From Daphnia carinata (taxonomy: Eukaryota; Arthropoda; Branchiopoda; Diplostraca; Daphniidae): a stretch of 64,000 nucleotides of DNA. This document shows, piece after piece, positions 54,001 to 64,000 of this stretch. The stretch's first letter is position 1. Each line of letters opens with the position of its first letter. The position numbers and the translations under genes are program-made. The stretch lies in contig NC_081339.1 in the NCBI RefSeq assembly GCF_022539665.2, positions 186,001 through 250,000 of the forward strand, given 5' to 3'. A model generated the notes under the pieces. It worked only from the letters and a program-made list of their open reading frames with translations. It searched no databases and had not been told where the DNA came from.

Positions 54001-56677
54001 GTGTATTCAATGTGAATATAGTGTTATAGAATCAGTTTCATGATCGACATTCAAACAGTATCAAATATACGTGTATTCAATATGAATATACTATGATACA
54101 GTGAGTTTCAATATCTACATTCAAACAGCATCAAATATACGTTTATTCAATGTGAATATAGTGTTATAGAATCAGTTTCATGATCGACATTCAAACAGTA
54201 TCAAATATACGTGTATTCAATGTGAATATAGTAAGATACAGTGAGTTTCAATATCTACATTCAAACAGCATCAAATATACGTGTATTCAATGTGAATATA
54301 GTATGATACAGAGAGTTTCAATATCTACATTGAAACAGCATCAAATATACGTGTATTGAATGTGAATATAGTGTTATAGAATCAGTTTCATGATTTACAT
54401 TCAAACAGTATCAAATATACGTGTATTCAATGTGAATTTAGTATGATACAGTGAGTTTCAATATCTACATTCAAACAGCATCAAATATACGTGTATTCAA
54501 TGTGAATATAGTATTATAGAATCAGTTTCATGATCTACATTCAAACAGTATCAAATATACGTGTATTCAATGTGAATATAGTATGATACAGAGAGTTTCA
54601 ATATCTACATTGAAACAGCAACAAATATACGTGTATTTAATGTGAATATAGTGTTATAGAATCAGTTTCATGATCTACATTCAAACAGTATCAAATATAC
54701 GTGTATTCAATGTGAATATAGTATGATACAGTGAGTTTCAATATCTACATTCAAACAGCAGCAAATATACGTGTATTCAATGTGAATATAGTGTTATAGA
54801 ATCAGTTTCATGATCTACATTCAAACAGTATCAAATATACGTGTATTCAATGTGAATATAGTAAGATACAGTGAGTTTCAATATCTACATTCAAACAGCA
54901 TCAAATATAGGTGTATTCAATGTGAATATAGTATGATACAGTGAGTTTCAATATCTACATTCAAACAGCATCAAATATACGTTTATTCTATGTGAATATA
55001 GTGTTATAGAATCAGTTTCATGATCTACATCCAAACAGTATCAAATATACGTGTATTCAATGTGAATATAGTGTTATAGAATCAGTTTCATGATCTACAT
55101 TCAAACAGTATCAAATATACGTGTATTCAATGTGAATATAGTATGATACAGAGAGTTTCAATATCTACATTGAAACAACAACAAATATACGTGTATTCAA
55201 TGTGAATATAGTGTTATAGAATCAGTTTCATGATCTACATTCAAACAGTATCAAATATACGTGTATTCAATGTGAATATAGTATGATACAGTGAGGTTCA
55301 ATATCTACATTCAAACAGCATCAAATATACGTGTATTCAATGTGAATATAGTATGATACAGTGAGTTTCAATATCTACATTCAAACAGCATCAAACATAC
55401 GTGTATTCAATGTGAATATAGTATGATACAGTGAGTTTCAATATCTACATTCAAACAGCATCAAATATACGTGTATTCAGTGTGAATATAGTGTTATAGA
55501 ATCAGTTTCATAATACAGAGAGTTTCAATATCTACATTGAAACAGCATCAAATATACGTGTATTCAATGTGAATATAGTGTTATAGAATCAGTTTCATGA
55601 TCTACATTCAAACAGTATCAAATATACGTGTATTCAATGTGAATATAGTATGATACAGTGAGTTTCAATATCTACATTCAAACAGCATCAAATATACGTG
55701 TATTCAATGCATGAATATAGTATGATACAATGAGTATCAATATCTACATTCAAACAGCATCAAATATACGTGTATTCAATGTGAATATAGTGTTATAGAA
55801 TCAGTTTCATGATCTACATTCAAACAGTATCAAATATACGTGTATTCAATGTGAATATAGTATGATACAGTGAGTTTCAATATCTACATTCAAACAGCAT
55901 CAAATATACGTGTATTCAATGTGAATATAGTGTTATAGAATGAGATTCAATATCTACATTCAAACAGCATCAAATATACGTGTATTCAATGTGAATATAG
56001 TGTTATAGAATCAGTTTCAATATCTACATTCAAACAGCATCAAATATACGTGTATTCAATGTGAATATAGTGTTATAGAATCAGTTTCATGATCTACATT
56101 CAAACAGTATCAAATATACGTGTATTCAATGTGAATATAGTATGATACAGTGAGTTTCAATATCTACATTCAAACAGCATCAAATATACGTGTATTCAAT
56201 GTGAATATAGTGTTATACAATCAGTTTCATAATCTACATCCAAACAGTATCAAATATACGTGTATTCAATGTGAATATAGTGTGATACAGTGAGTTTCAA
56301 TATCTACATTCAAACAGTATCAAATATACGTGTATTCAATGTGAATATAGTATGATACAGTGAGTTTCAATATCTACATTCAAACAGCATCAAATATACG
56401 TGTATTCAATGTGAATATAGTGTTATAGAATCAGTTTCATGATCTACATTCAAACAGCATCAAATATACGTGTATTCAATGTGAATATAGTATGATACAG
56501 TGAGTTTCAATATCTACATTCAAACAGCATCAAATATACGTGTATTCAATGTGAATATAGTTTTATAGAATCAGTTTCATGATCTACATTCAAACAGTAT
56601 CAAATATACGTGTATTCAATGTGAATATAGTATGATACAGTGAGTTTCAATATCTACATTCAAACAGCATCAAATAT
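51010..56677. repeat. 70-bp satellite, 140-bp dimer arrangement
   Basis: About 81 tandem monomers of 70 bp. Type A reads TAGTATGATACAGTGAGTTT, type B TAGTGTTATAGAATCAGTTT; both share CTACATTCAAACAG and ATCAAATATACGTGTATTCA. A and B mostly alternate, with some AA and BB runs. Every monomer carries the dyad TATTCA-ATG-TGAATA. A shortened hybrid monomer occurs at about 55510 and a 2-base insertion near 55708. It stops abruptly at 56677 inside a monomer. No ORF. Confidence 0.97.
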
Positions 56678-56990
56678 GCCATCTGTTTCGCCATTGGTCG
56701 TGTTGACATCACGTGCTTTTTTTTTACCTGGAAAAAGGTTCGACTACCTGCTAAAAGGTTTGACTACCTGAAAAAGGTTCAAACTGCCTTTGGCAAAGCT
56801 TAACCTTTTCCTTTCCTTTTGCCATCCGTTTTATCATTGGTCGTATTGACATCACGTGTTTTTTTTCTACCTGGAAAAAGGTTCGACTACCTGAAAAAAG
56901 GTTCGACTACCTGAAAAAGGTTCGACTACCTGAAAAAAGGTTCGACCTGCCTACGGCTCAGCTTAACCTTTTCCCATTTTATGTTTTTCC
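56678..56990. repeat. Imperfect tandem duplication with ACCTGAAAAAGGTTCGACT repeats
   Basis: Two copies of about 145-170 bp (56678-56822 and 56823-56990) each contain CATTGGTCGT(G/A)TTGACATCACGTG, several 18-20 bp ACCTGAAAAAAGGTTCGACT units and GCTTAACCTTTTCC. The same ACCTGAAAAAGG motif is found in the Helitron-like units (24351, 25446). Confidence 0.8.
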
Positions 56991-58528
56991 TTTTATTAGT
57001 CATTTCCAATCACCACATTTCGCATTTTAGCAATCCTTTCCACCATCATTGACACATTGACGTCAGACGAAATTCAGCTACCAAACGACGTAGAAAAAAT
57101 CGTCCGGCTGTCATGTTTTAACTAAGGTAAGCGATTTCTTATACCACATTTTTTCCTAAAATTCAACATTTCTGTTTGTTTCAATATAATTTTCATTTGA
57201 ACAGGTGATAATTCAGTTGCCAGTAGTTTGTTTTGATGTCTCTTAGCTCTCCCAAAAGACAGCCATTGGATGTATTGTAATAGAAAACGTTTTTTTTCCT
57301 GCACAATTAAACAGGTAACATCCTACATTCAAATTTATATAACTCATTTGCAGATATTAGCCTGCAACAAGTTACATTACCCTCAAGTTAACGTTGTTCA
57401 ACTTTTTCAACATTGTCCAGTTGAACGGGCTTGGCATTTCTAATTCAGTTTTATTTTTAGATGTGTAAATGTTTGTGTTGACTAATTTACTATTGCCTAC
57501 ATTCCAGAACAGCAGTGGCATCATCTGAAGTCAACAAATTTCTTTCGCTCACATTTGATCAACAAAAGGCAATGTCACCTTATACGTGCACAGCACTACT
57601 GGTCTACGATAGTAATCTTTTACATTAAGTTTAACAAAACATGTTTGCTTAAGGTATTCAACATGTATTTTTCATCAGGTACCTCAAACCTCCACATATA
57701 AACATTCAACAGGAACCTCCATCCTCACCCGCTCTTCACTTCCACTTCAGTTCTCCTTCAACAGGTGTTGATATGGTATGGTAAGCAATAGACTATGGTT
57801 TACGTTCTCAAAAAGTGTTGCTTCATCTGAATCACACAAATTTTCTAATATTTACAGGTGAAATATTACTTGAGTTTCAATCTGCAAATTTTTCAAACAC
57901 ACTCTATTTGCAACTTTCACAGTGTAGTGCTACGTGAAGGAGGACTGCTGAGCAAAAAGTGTAATACCAGACTTACAGGTGACAAGCATACAGCAAATAA
58001 CAATGACAGCATTACAGTAATACCACAACCAGTAATATAAAACAAGCATCATTCAACCTTTCATTGTTCATTTGTCAATAGGTACCTCATTGAAACGGTG
58101 ACGCAAGGGCAAAAACAAAAAAAAACCTTAAAATACTTTAAAAAAACCTGCTGCTTCTTTGGTTCCGTTACATTTTAACAATGTTGGTGCAATACAGTGA
58201 CAGGCTGCAGCTTGTATTGGAATATGAATTGGCAGTTTCTGAAATTTGCAAATTGTGTTCTAAAAGTGACTAATGCAGAACAAGCTGCACTCAGATGCTT
58301 GCTGCAAATTTCACAAACACAATTGGTTCCCAACTTTGTTTAGCCGTGAACAATGTGAGAAAACGATCGTTTACTAATTCAATTGTGGCCCATAAATCAG
58401 ATACCGACGGAATAGTGCAAGTATTATAATTTCAAAGTAAAAAAAAACCGTTTCAAATAATTCACAAACGCTTAGTTTTATTAGTCTGCTGTTACAAGGA
58501 ACTACCGTTACAGAAAAGTCGCCTTTAT
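56991..58528. other. Non-coding stretch with recurrent ACAGGT motifs
   Basis: No credible ORF. Motifs resembling splice acceptors plus GT (AACAGGT, TACAGGT, ATCAGGTACCTC) recur at about 57203, 57311, 57676, 57760, 57856, 57975 and 58077. Could be a non-coding transcript or chance. Confidence 0.35.
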
Positions 58529-59380
58529 TTACAATTTGGTTTCAGGTTTTTCAATTTTATCATCCATTTGTTCGAGTGCCACTCTCCTGCATGTGAGCAA
58601 ATGTACGTGTTGCCGTGCCAAGCCTACCATCGTCTCCATAGCTGATGCGTGCATGAAAGCCCTAGGAAACAATGGTAATTTTGATTTAGAACATGCGATT
58701 CATATATGATTTTAATATACAACAATATAGGTTTTAGCTGCAAATATACACGATAATTAAACATGATTTAATGCATACTTACTGTTTTGCAGCAGTTCTC
58801 GCTTCTGCTAATCTCTTCTCCATTTCCTTCATTAAACTGATGGCCTGGTTCTCTGGATACTTGCGATATCGCAGCAGTGCCGCTGCTTCCTTTTTCTTTT
58901 TTCTTCGATGTTTTTCTTCTCCTTGATTTCCCTAAGTTTTTGTTCTATTTCCCTGCTTTCACGATTGATTTTCCTCTTTTTTTCTAACAATTCCTTTTCG
59001 ATCATACTACCTTCTTCTTCGTCATGGTGTTTATCTGTTTCTTCCTCTACTTTTCTCTTTTCTGTATTATTTTCATCTCCATCATTACCGGCTTCACCTA
59101 CTTCTTTCTCTGCGATTCTCTGCTCCATCTTTCTTTCATCTTCACGCTCACTATCTCTGCCTACTTTTTCCTCTATGTTTTTCTTCCCGTCCCCCAGTGC
59201 AGCGACCGAAACTTGATTTTCTTCTTCTTCTTCTTCTTCTTCCATGATCGTTTCAAAGACAGACACAACGACTTCTTCGTCAACGAGAGGCATTTGCGAC
59301 AAAATGTGGTCTACACTATCATCGTCTGACTCCATGCTTTCTATTGAAGAAACTAGCTCTTGTGAATATGCTGACGCCAT
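58529..59380 (-). CDS. Glu/Lys-rich coiled-coil protein, two exons (unrecognised)
   Basis: Exon 1 starts at ATG 59380 (MASAYSQELVSSIESMESDD) and ends before GTAAGT at 58782-58777. A 121-bp intron (58662-58782) is followed by exon 2 to TAA 58529-58531, with AATAAA overlapping the stop. The junction reads AAKQ-AFMHASAMETMVGLAR in frame. Exon 1 has an E-run (about residues 46-53) and a charged coiled coil (about 90-165). One frame change in the A-rich stretch near 58895 is needed to reach the exon 2 frame; it may be a sequencing error. No family recognised. Confidence 0.6.
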
Positions 59381-59384
59381 TAAT

Positions 59385-60140
59385 CCACTTTGACAACTTT
59401 TACTGGTGTGCTTGATTGAAAAAGAAATACAACGCGGCTAGAGACAACGTTTGTAACAGTTTTCTTCCTAATACAACGAGTAAAGTTGCTCAACTAAAAG
59501 CCGTCCCTTGCTTTCATTTCACACCGCATGAAAAACAAATGTGTGGCTAATTTAACGACCGGAAGATGGCATAGTTAAGCAAACCAACTGCCATAAGCCA
59601 CACAAGAAATCAGCAAACACAGATTGCACGTACTGAGAACGGTTCATCAATTAGTAATCCCTAAAATACATTCTGAAAAGTTTTTTTTTTCAATTTTTCC
59701 TCCGTTATCTTCATTGGACGACCCTGACAACAAATAACCAAAAAAAAATCATTTTTTTTTTATTTAAAGTAAGTATTTGTATTTGTTGTATGTATATATA
59801 CTATGTATTAGTTGAATTGACGTGACATTCAGTGTACGTTGGCCAACATCTTGCAATTGAACCAAGAAATTGGTAAATGGAATGCTGTGTCATACAAATA
59901 GGGAAAACTACATGTGTTTCCGAGATTGTAAGAGACCACTGCCGTGTTCTATCTTTACAAACCATTTCAGAGTTCCTATTCAGGAACAGTTCCTGTAAAC
60001 ACTAGAACACACACCTCCACTTTTTTAGTTTTTAACAGAAAGCTTTTTTGCAATCGAAAATTAATATTTCACATTCGCAGCAATTTATTTGGGTTTGAAA
60101 ATTGTATTTTTCATAAAGATGTTTGAACAAGACTATTTAT
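59385..60140. other. Intergenic, nothing recognised
   Basis: Presumed upstream region of the coiled-coil gene on the minus strand; no clear TATA or initiator pair seen, no other ORF of interest. Confidence 0.35.
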
Positions 60141-60148
60141 GGAAGACA

Positions 60149-61240
60149 TATAGCATAAAGATTGACTGCGTACAACATTTCTTATAGTGGAGTGGTCTAT
60201 TTTTTAATACTGACTGCGTTCCAAGTTTTGGGGGAAGGCAACAATGTTCCAACTTTGAACAGAATAATTCATGTATGCCAATTAGGGAGCAGTTACTCAC
60301 CATCTGGAAAAATATTTATTTTGTGATTGATATTTCTCATAGACATATTCACTGCGTTCCAAAGTTTTTGGGGGACCGTTACATTTTTCAACTTCCCAAG
60401 AATGAATGTATTGCTCATAAAGGGAATGCTTTATCCACACATTCCAAAACAAATTTCTCCTGGATAACATGTGTATTGGAATGGTAGTGCTTTTCAACAT
60501 TTTCACAGAATTTTATTTTCAGTCGTGGATTTTGGTAACAAGAAGGTTGACTGTTTTTCAAAATTTTCAGGGGACGTTCCAAGTTTAACCTTTAAAGTAA
60601 TCTATTGTGTTTATCAAATGAATTGTTTCAAAAAGATTCTGGAACGCAATCCATTTGTGGAGGAAATATGTAGCATAAAGATTCACTGCGTACAACATTT
60701 CCTAAAGTGGAGTGGACTAAATTTTAAGACTGACTGCGTTCCAAGTTTTGGGGGAAGGCAACAATGTTCCAACTTTGAAAAAAACAATTCATGTATGCCA
60801 ATTAGGGAGCAGTTACTCAACAACTGGGAAAAATATTTATTTTGTGATTGATATTTCTAATAGAAATATTGACTGCGTTCCAAAGTTTTTGGGTGACCGT
60901 TACATTTTTCAACTTCCCAAGAATGCATAAATTGTTCATAAATAGAATGTTTCATCCACACATTCCAGAACAAATATCTCCTGGATAACATGTGTATTGG
61001 AATGGTAGTGTTTTTCAATATTTTCACAGAATTTTATTTTCAGTCGCTGATTTTAGTAACAGGAAGGTGATGATGACTGTTCTCCAAAATTTTCAGGGGA
61101 CGTTTTAAGTTTAACCTTCAAAGTAATCTATTGTGGTTTTCAAATGAATTGTTCAAAAAGATTCTGGAACGCAGACTATTTCTGGAGGACATATGGAGCA
61201 TTAAGATTGACTGCGTACAACATTTCTTAAAGTGAAGTTG
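60149..61240. repeat. About 520-bp tandem repeat, two copies plus a start of a third
   Basis: TAGCATAAAGATTGACTGCGTACAAC begins copies at about 60151, 60671 and (diverged) 61196. Each contains GACTGCGTTCCAAGTTTTGG, GCCAATTAGGGAGCAGTTACTC and TGGAATGGTAGTG. ORFs in it (60275-60487, 60471-60851) repeat with the unit and are not genes. GACTGCGTTCCAA also occurs on its own at 60350, 60866 and inverted at 63952. Confidence 0.85.
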
Positions 61241-61564
61241 GTTCTTTAGCTTCGTTTAAAAAATAGTCGGTTAATTCTTTGATGAATAACATTTGTAATA
61301 CTATTAAACGATTAAGATTTCACACAACTGGCTTTTTTCTCCTTGATTTGGTAATACTTTGACTGCGCTCCAAGATTTAACAGACACGCTACATGATTCA
61401 ATTTTCAAACAAGAAATTTAGGTTTTTTAAATGGAATGGCACATTAAAAATGTTGGAAGACATCCCTAGCAGAAATTCAGAGGGCAAAAACCCCTCCAAA
61501 CTGGAAGACAGTCCAGCGGGCCTTGTTTGCAGCCATAACAGCCTCCTAGACTGGTATCGAGGAC

Positions 61565-61599
<35 letters not shown>

Positions 61600-61620
61600 C
61601 GGCCGTTAGACTCAGCCGGG
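61241..61620. other. Diverged repeat tail and long A-run
   Basis: An A-run of about 33 bases at 61567-61599 follows a 110-bp GC-richer stretch (61490-61566), which is reminiscent of a short retroposed sequence. A small hairpin CCCGGCCGTTAGACTCAGCCGGG follows directly. No box A/B found, so not called a SINE. Confidence 0.5.
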
Positions 61621-61826
61621 GCTCATCTTCTGTATCGTTTCGTAACATGGGACTATTGTTTGATTTTTTAAATGACTGATTTCACTGATAAATCCAGTTC
61701 GTCCTGGCAACATACCAACAACAAAGACTAGAAAGGCGATGTGGCCAAACATGGACACAGAAAAAAAAACATCATTTAAGACATTTAGACAAGAAATTTG
61801 TAACTTATTCGATGGTTTGAAATCTC

Positions 61827-62504
61827 TTATGTTCTTTTCCAAGGCAGCAATTTTGGAAGTTCGGCCTCGTAAATAGTACTAGGTACTGGCGCTTCAAAAG
61901 TTGGCTGGTTGCGCGAAGACCTAGCTGCCTGAGCTTCAACGGGTGTTATGCTTCTTTCTTCGCGGTATTTTTCTCCACTTTTCTTTCTGCACGTCTTTAT
62001 CTGTTCCAATATTTTTATTTTCTTCGTTTTTTTGTCGCGCCTTTGCGTTCGCAACGACTAAAATAAAAAGAAGGAAAATTAATTAATGAAATACAATGTA
62101 GCATTTTATTTAGAACTGAAATGAGGTTCATAAATATCCACTTGAGAAGAAATGAGAAAATTAAAACTATCTCTCAGGACTTTGCCTACAAGTGGATTTG
62201 CAGATATGTTTCTTACCGTTGTTTGTGAAGATGGAGGCACGTCATCATCCGACAAATATTGAAATTCTATCTGTTTGCGCTGCTGTGGCCCTTTGTTCGC
62301 CACTCTTGCTACCTGAATTGTAAAATAGTTTAGAATTTTTAAGTTTGAAAATATCTTTGTATATGTAATGTAATTACTTTGAATAATGTTGATGACGGAA
62401 CTTGTTCTGGTTGCCGTAACAACTGTAGGCGGACTGGTGTCTTCACTGATCATACCTCTTCCTTTTTTGTGAGACACGTTTTCCTTACCCCCAGGTTCTT
62501 TCAC
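61827..62504 (-). CDS. Exon-like ORFs of an unrecognised spliced gene
   Basis: Three minus-strand pieces have splice signals in register: 62504-62378 (donor GTAATT), 62308-62217 (acceptor AG, donor GTAAGA) and 62057-61827 (acceptor TTTTATTTTAG, then stop). Joined phases agree if the second exon starts at 62308. The products are charged (LSDDDVPPSSQTT, RRDKKTKKIKILEQIK). The first piece has no ATG, so more exons lie upstream. Family and function unknown. Confidence 0.4.
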
Positions 62505-63394
62505 AATCGGAAATGAAATCCTCGGCTAAAGGACGACCAGCAGCTGCCTCTTTGACAACATGCTTTGCTGCAATAACAACATGAAAATTAATTTTAGAGA
62601 TTACAATATAATTTAAAGAGAAACTTACCAGGCTTGTTTCTGGATTCATAATATTATAAACATCGTATTGCCAAGTATTGAAATTTTATGTTTTCAAATT
62701 GCCTTCTGATGTTACATGGTGGGTATAGCAAAAACTTGTGGTCCGTTGATAACCAGTAACAGGGCACAAAGCTGTAGAGACATAATGGATTGTTTCAAGC
62801 CCTTTCTTTGTTTAAAGAATGGCTCTTTGTATTTGGAAGCTTGGTCTTTTCAGTAGTAACATATCTTCCACACCATTCACAAAATGGTCTTCCTTCCTGA
62901 GGGATAAACATTTAGAACCACAGAAAATGTTTAATAATAGTATAGAACATTGAAGAAAAAGTATTGAATGTTTCTTGCAACGTGTGACTACGTTATCGTC
63001 AACTACACGATCCATAGTAATCTTTTGAACATCAAAGCTTTGTAATGTTAAATTTGCACTACGAATGCAAAAGACTGCACTAGACGTAAAATATTAAATA
63101 AGAAATCCAACCTGAGTGTAATTTAGCGTTTCAGAACAGTAGCAATAACGTGAGTCTCTGTCGAAGAACTTCAAGCATTTCTGTGAAATACGTACAAATT
63201 TCATACGGACAGCATGGGCGTTGCCAGTTTTCCAATTTCGGGTTTTTTATATAAGTGCCATGTATTGGGAAACCATTTTCTGTTGTATTCACAGTTACTT
63301 TTAAATTATTTTCAATTCTTTTAGTAAGGTTATTTGATTGCTTAGAATTCTGCATGTTACAAAGAAAAAAAGGAATGAAAGTTAGGTATTTCAT
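62494..63394 (-). CDS. Further exon-like ORFs, possible upstream part of the same gene
   Basis: Minus-strand pieces between splice-like sites: KHVVKEAAAGRPLAEDFISD before GTAAGG (about 62572-62494); RPFCEWCGRYVTTEKTKLPN after TATCCCTCAG (about 62896-62811), with a CxxC pair like half a zinc ribbon; and a Cys-containing stretch with LENWQRPCCPYEICTYF (63131-63394). They look protein-like but I could not join them with certainty, and no family is recognised. Confidence 0.3.
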
Positions 63395-64000
63395 GCCTGT
63401 TAGACGTAATCGATTTCCTCCAAAGCAGACGACAACAATTCTGTTGTCTGAATGCTAAACAATATTGGATCATGCCTGAATGCGCAAACCGGAAAACGTT
63501 ATTAAAATTGTACCAATCTTATTCCGCATTTATAATTTATTTATTAACTAGAGAAGATTAGTCAAGATACAATCCAAAACAACTCAACGGTTTTGAAGCA
63601 AAAAAATTGTAAGAACATAGGCCAGTGAAAAAACGAGTCTAATACTGGTTTTTTGTATCCACATCAATCCCAATTTTTGCAGAAAATTTGAGGACATATT
63701 AGGCACGTATTAGACATAACAAAGGCCAGTATTAGACGAGTATAATACTCGTACAAAGCGTACAAGAGACCAGTAAAAAATGAGCCCAACATTGGTACCA
63801 GGACTTTGCGTCCATAAAATTTGTGGAGTATGGAACAAAAAAGGAAGTTGAACTTGACCAAAAAAATGAGTCAAAATTAGAGTATCGCGGACGCAGACCC
63901 CATCTGGACACCAAGTTTCTGCTAGGGATGGTGTAGTATACCAGAATCTTGGAACGCAGTCATCCCAGAAAGACATATCCAACATGACACTGATTTCAAT
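63395..64000. other. Right edge, nothing firm
   Basis: AT-rich. Overlapping ORFs on the minus strand in two frames (63664-63985) are mutually exclusive and lack motifs. A short palindrome ACGAGTATAATACTCGT is at 63737-63753. Confidence 0.35.

Noticed and set aside
51010-56677. Regular repeats considered as a CRISPR array
   Set aside because: No unique spacers; monomers are contiguous 70-bp satellite units in eukaryotic DNA.
59024-59329. Plus ORFs rich in Ser/Phe
   Set aside because: Antisense of the Glu/Lys-rich exon on the minus strand, which has splice and poly(A) support.

Overview
This is eukaryotic DNA, most likely an arthropod and by inference a small crustacean such as Daphnia. The support is the mix of elements (DIRS-type, BEL/Pao, Ty3/Gypsy with an envelope gene, Copia with an initiator-tRNA-Met-type primer site, a non-LTR element, Helitron-like units), spliced low-density genes, two nuclear tRNA genes and a Tyr/Thr-rich secreted repeat protein gene. 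Species was not checked against any database.

Left part (1-13.4 kb) is one nested stack, all read from target-site duplications (TSDs). A Jockey/I-like non-LTR retrotransposon on the minus strand (ORF1 near 13.2-11.95 kb, ORF2 from 4.8 kb leftwards) is cut twice. A DIRS-like tyrosine-recombinase element (1-2147, left end outside the window) lies inside ORF2. A solo LTR (TSD CTAT) lies inside ORF1, and that LTR is itself split by a BEL/Pao element with 378-bp LTRs (5276-11418, TSD TGTAG).

Middle left (13.4-27 kb) is gene-poor: an element with terminal inverted repeats holding a tRNA-like sequence, an 890-bp near-perfect palindrome built from a 12-bp motif, a second solo LTR (17.57-17.94 kb, TSD GCAT), a proline-rich coding exon (19.87-20.42 kb), and a head-to-tail array of Helitron-like units filled with a 19-bp GC-rich minisatellite (22.14-26.39 kb).

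Centre (27.26-46.53 kb) is one Ty3/Gypsy element on the minus strand, TSD AGGT, with gag, pol, env and an extra region after env. The extra region carries a TATA plus initiator core promoter, an acidic ORF and an ORF with about five ankyrin repeats. I regard this accessory cassette as the most novel thing here. A Copia element (31.92-37.79 kb, TSD CTCGT) sits in env, and a 734-bp solo LTR (TSD ATAA) sits in the Copia reverse transcriptase. LTR divergence agrees with the order: about 2.2 percent for Gypsy and 1.1 percent for Copia.

Right part (46.5-64 kb): tRNA-Arg(CCT), an intron-containing tRNA-Ile(TAT), a broken copy of the latter fused to the tail of a Tyr/Thr-rich repeat gene, hairpin repeats, a 100-N assembly gap, about 5.7 kb of a 70-bp satellite arranged largely as 140-bp dimers, a two-exon Glu/Lys-rich gene (58.53-59.38 kb), a 520-bp tandem repeat, and exon-like ORFs of unrecognised genes up to the right edge. 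Nearly every mobile-element ORF carries frameshifts or stops, so the window reads as a decayed repeat-rich, possibly pericentromeric, segment with few host genes.
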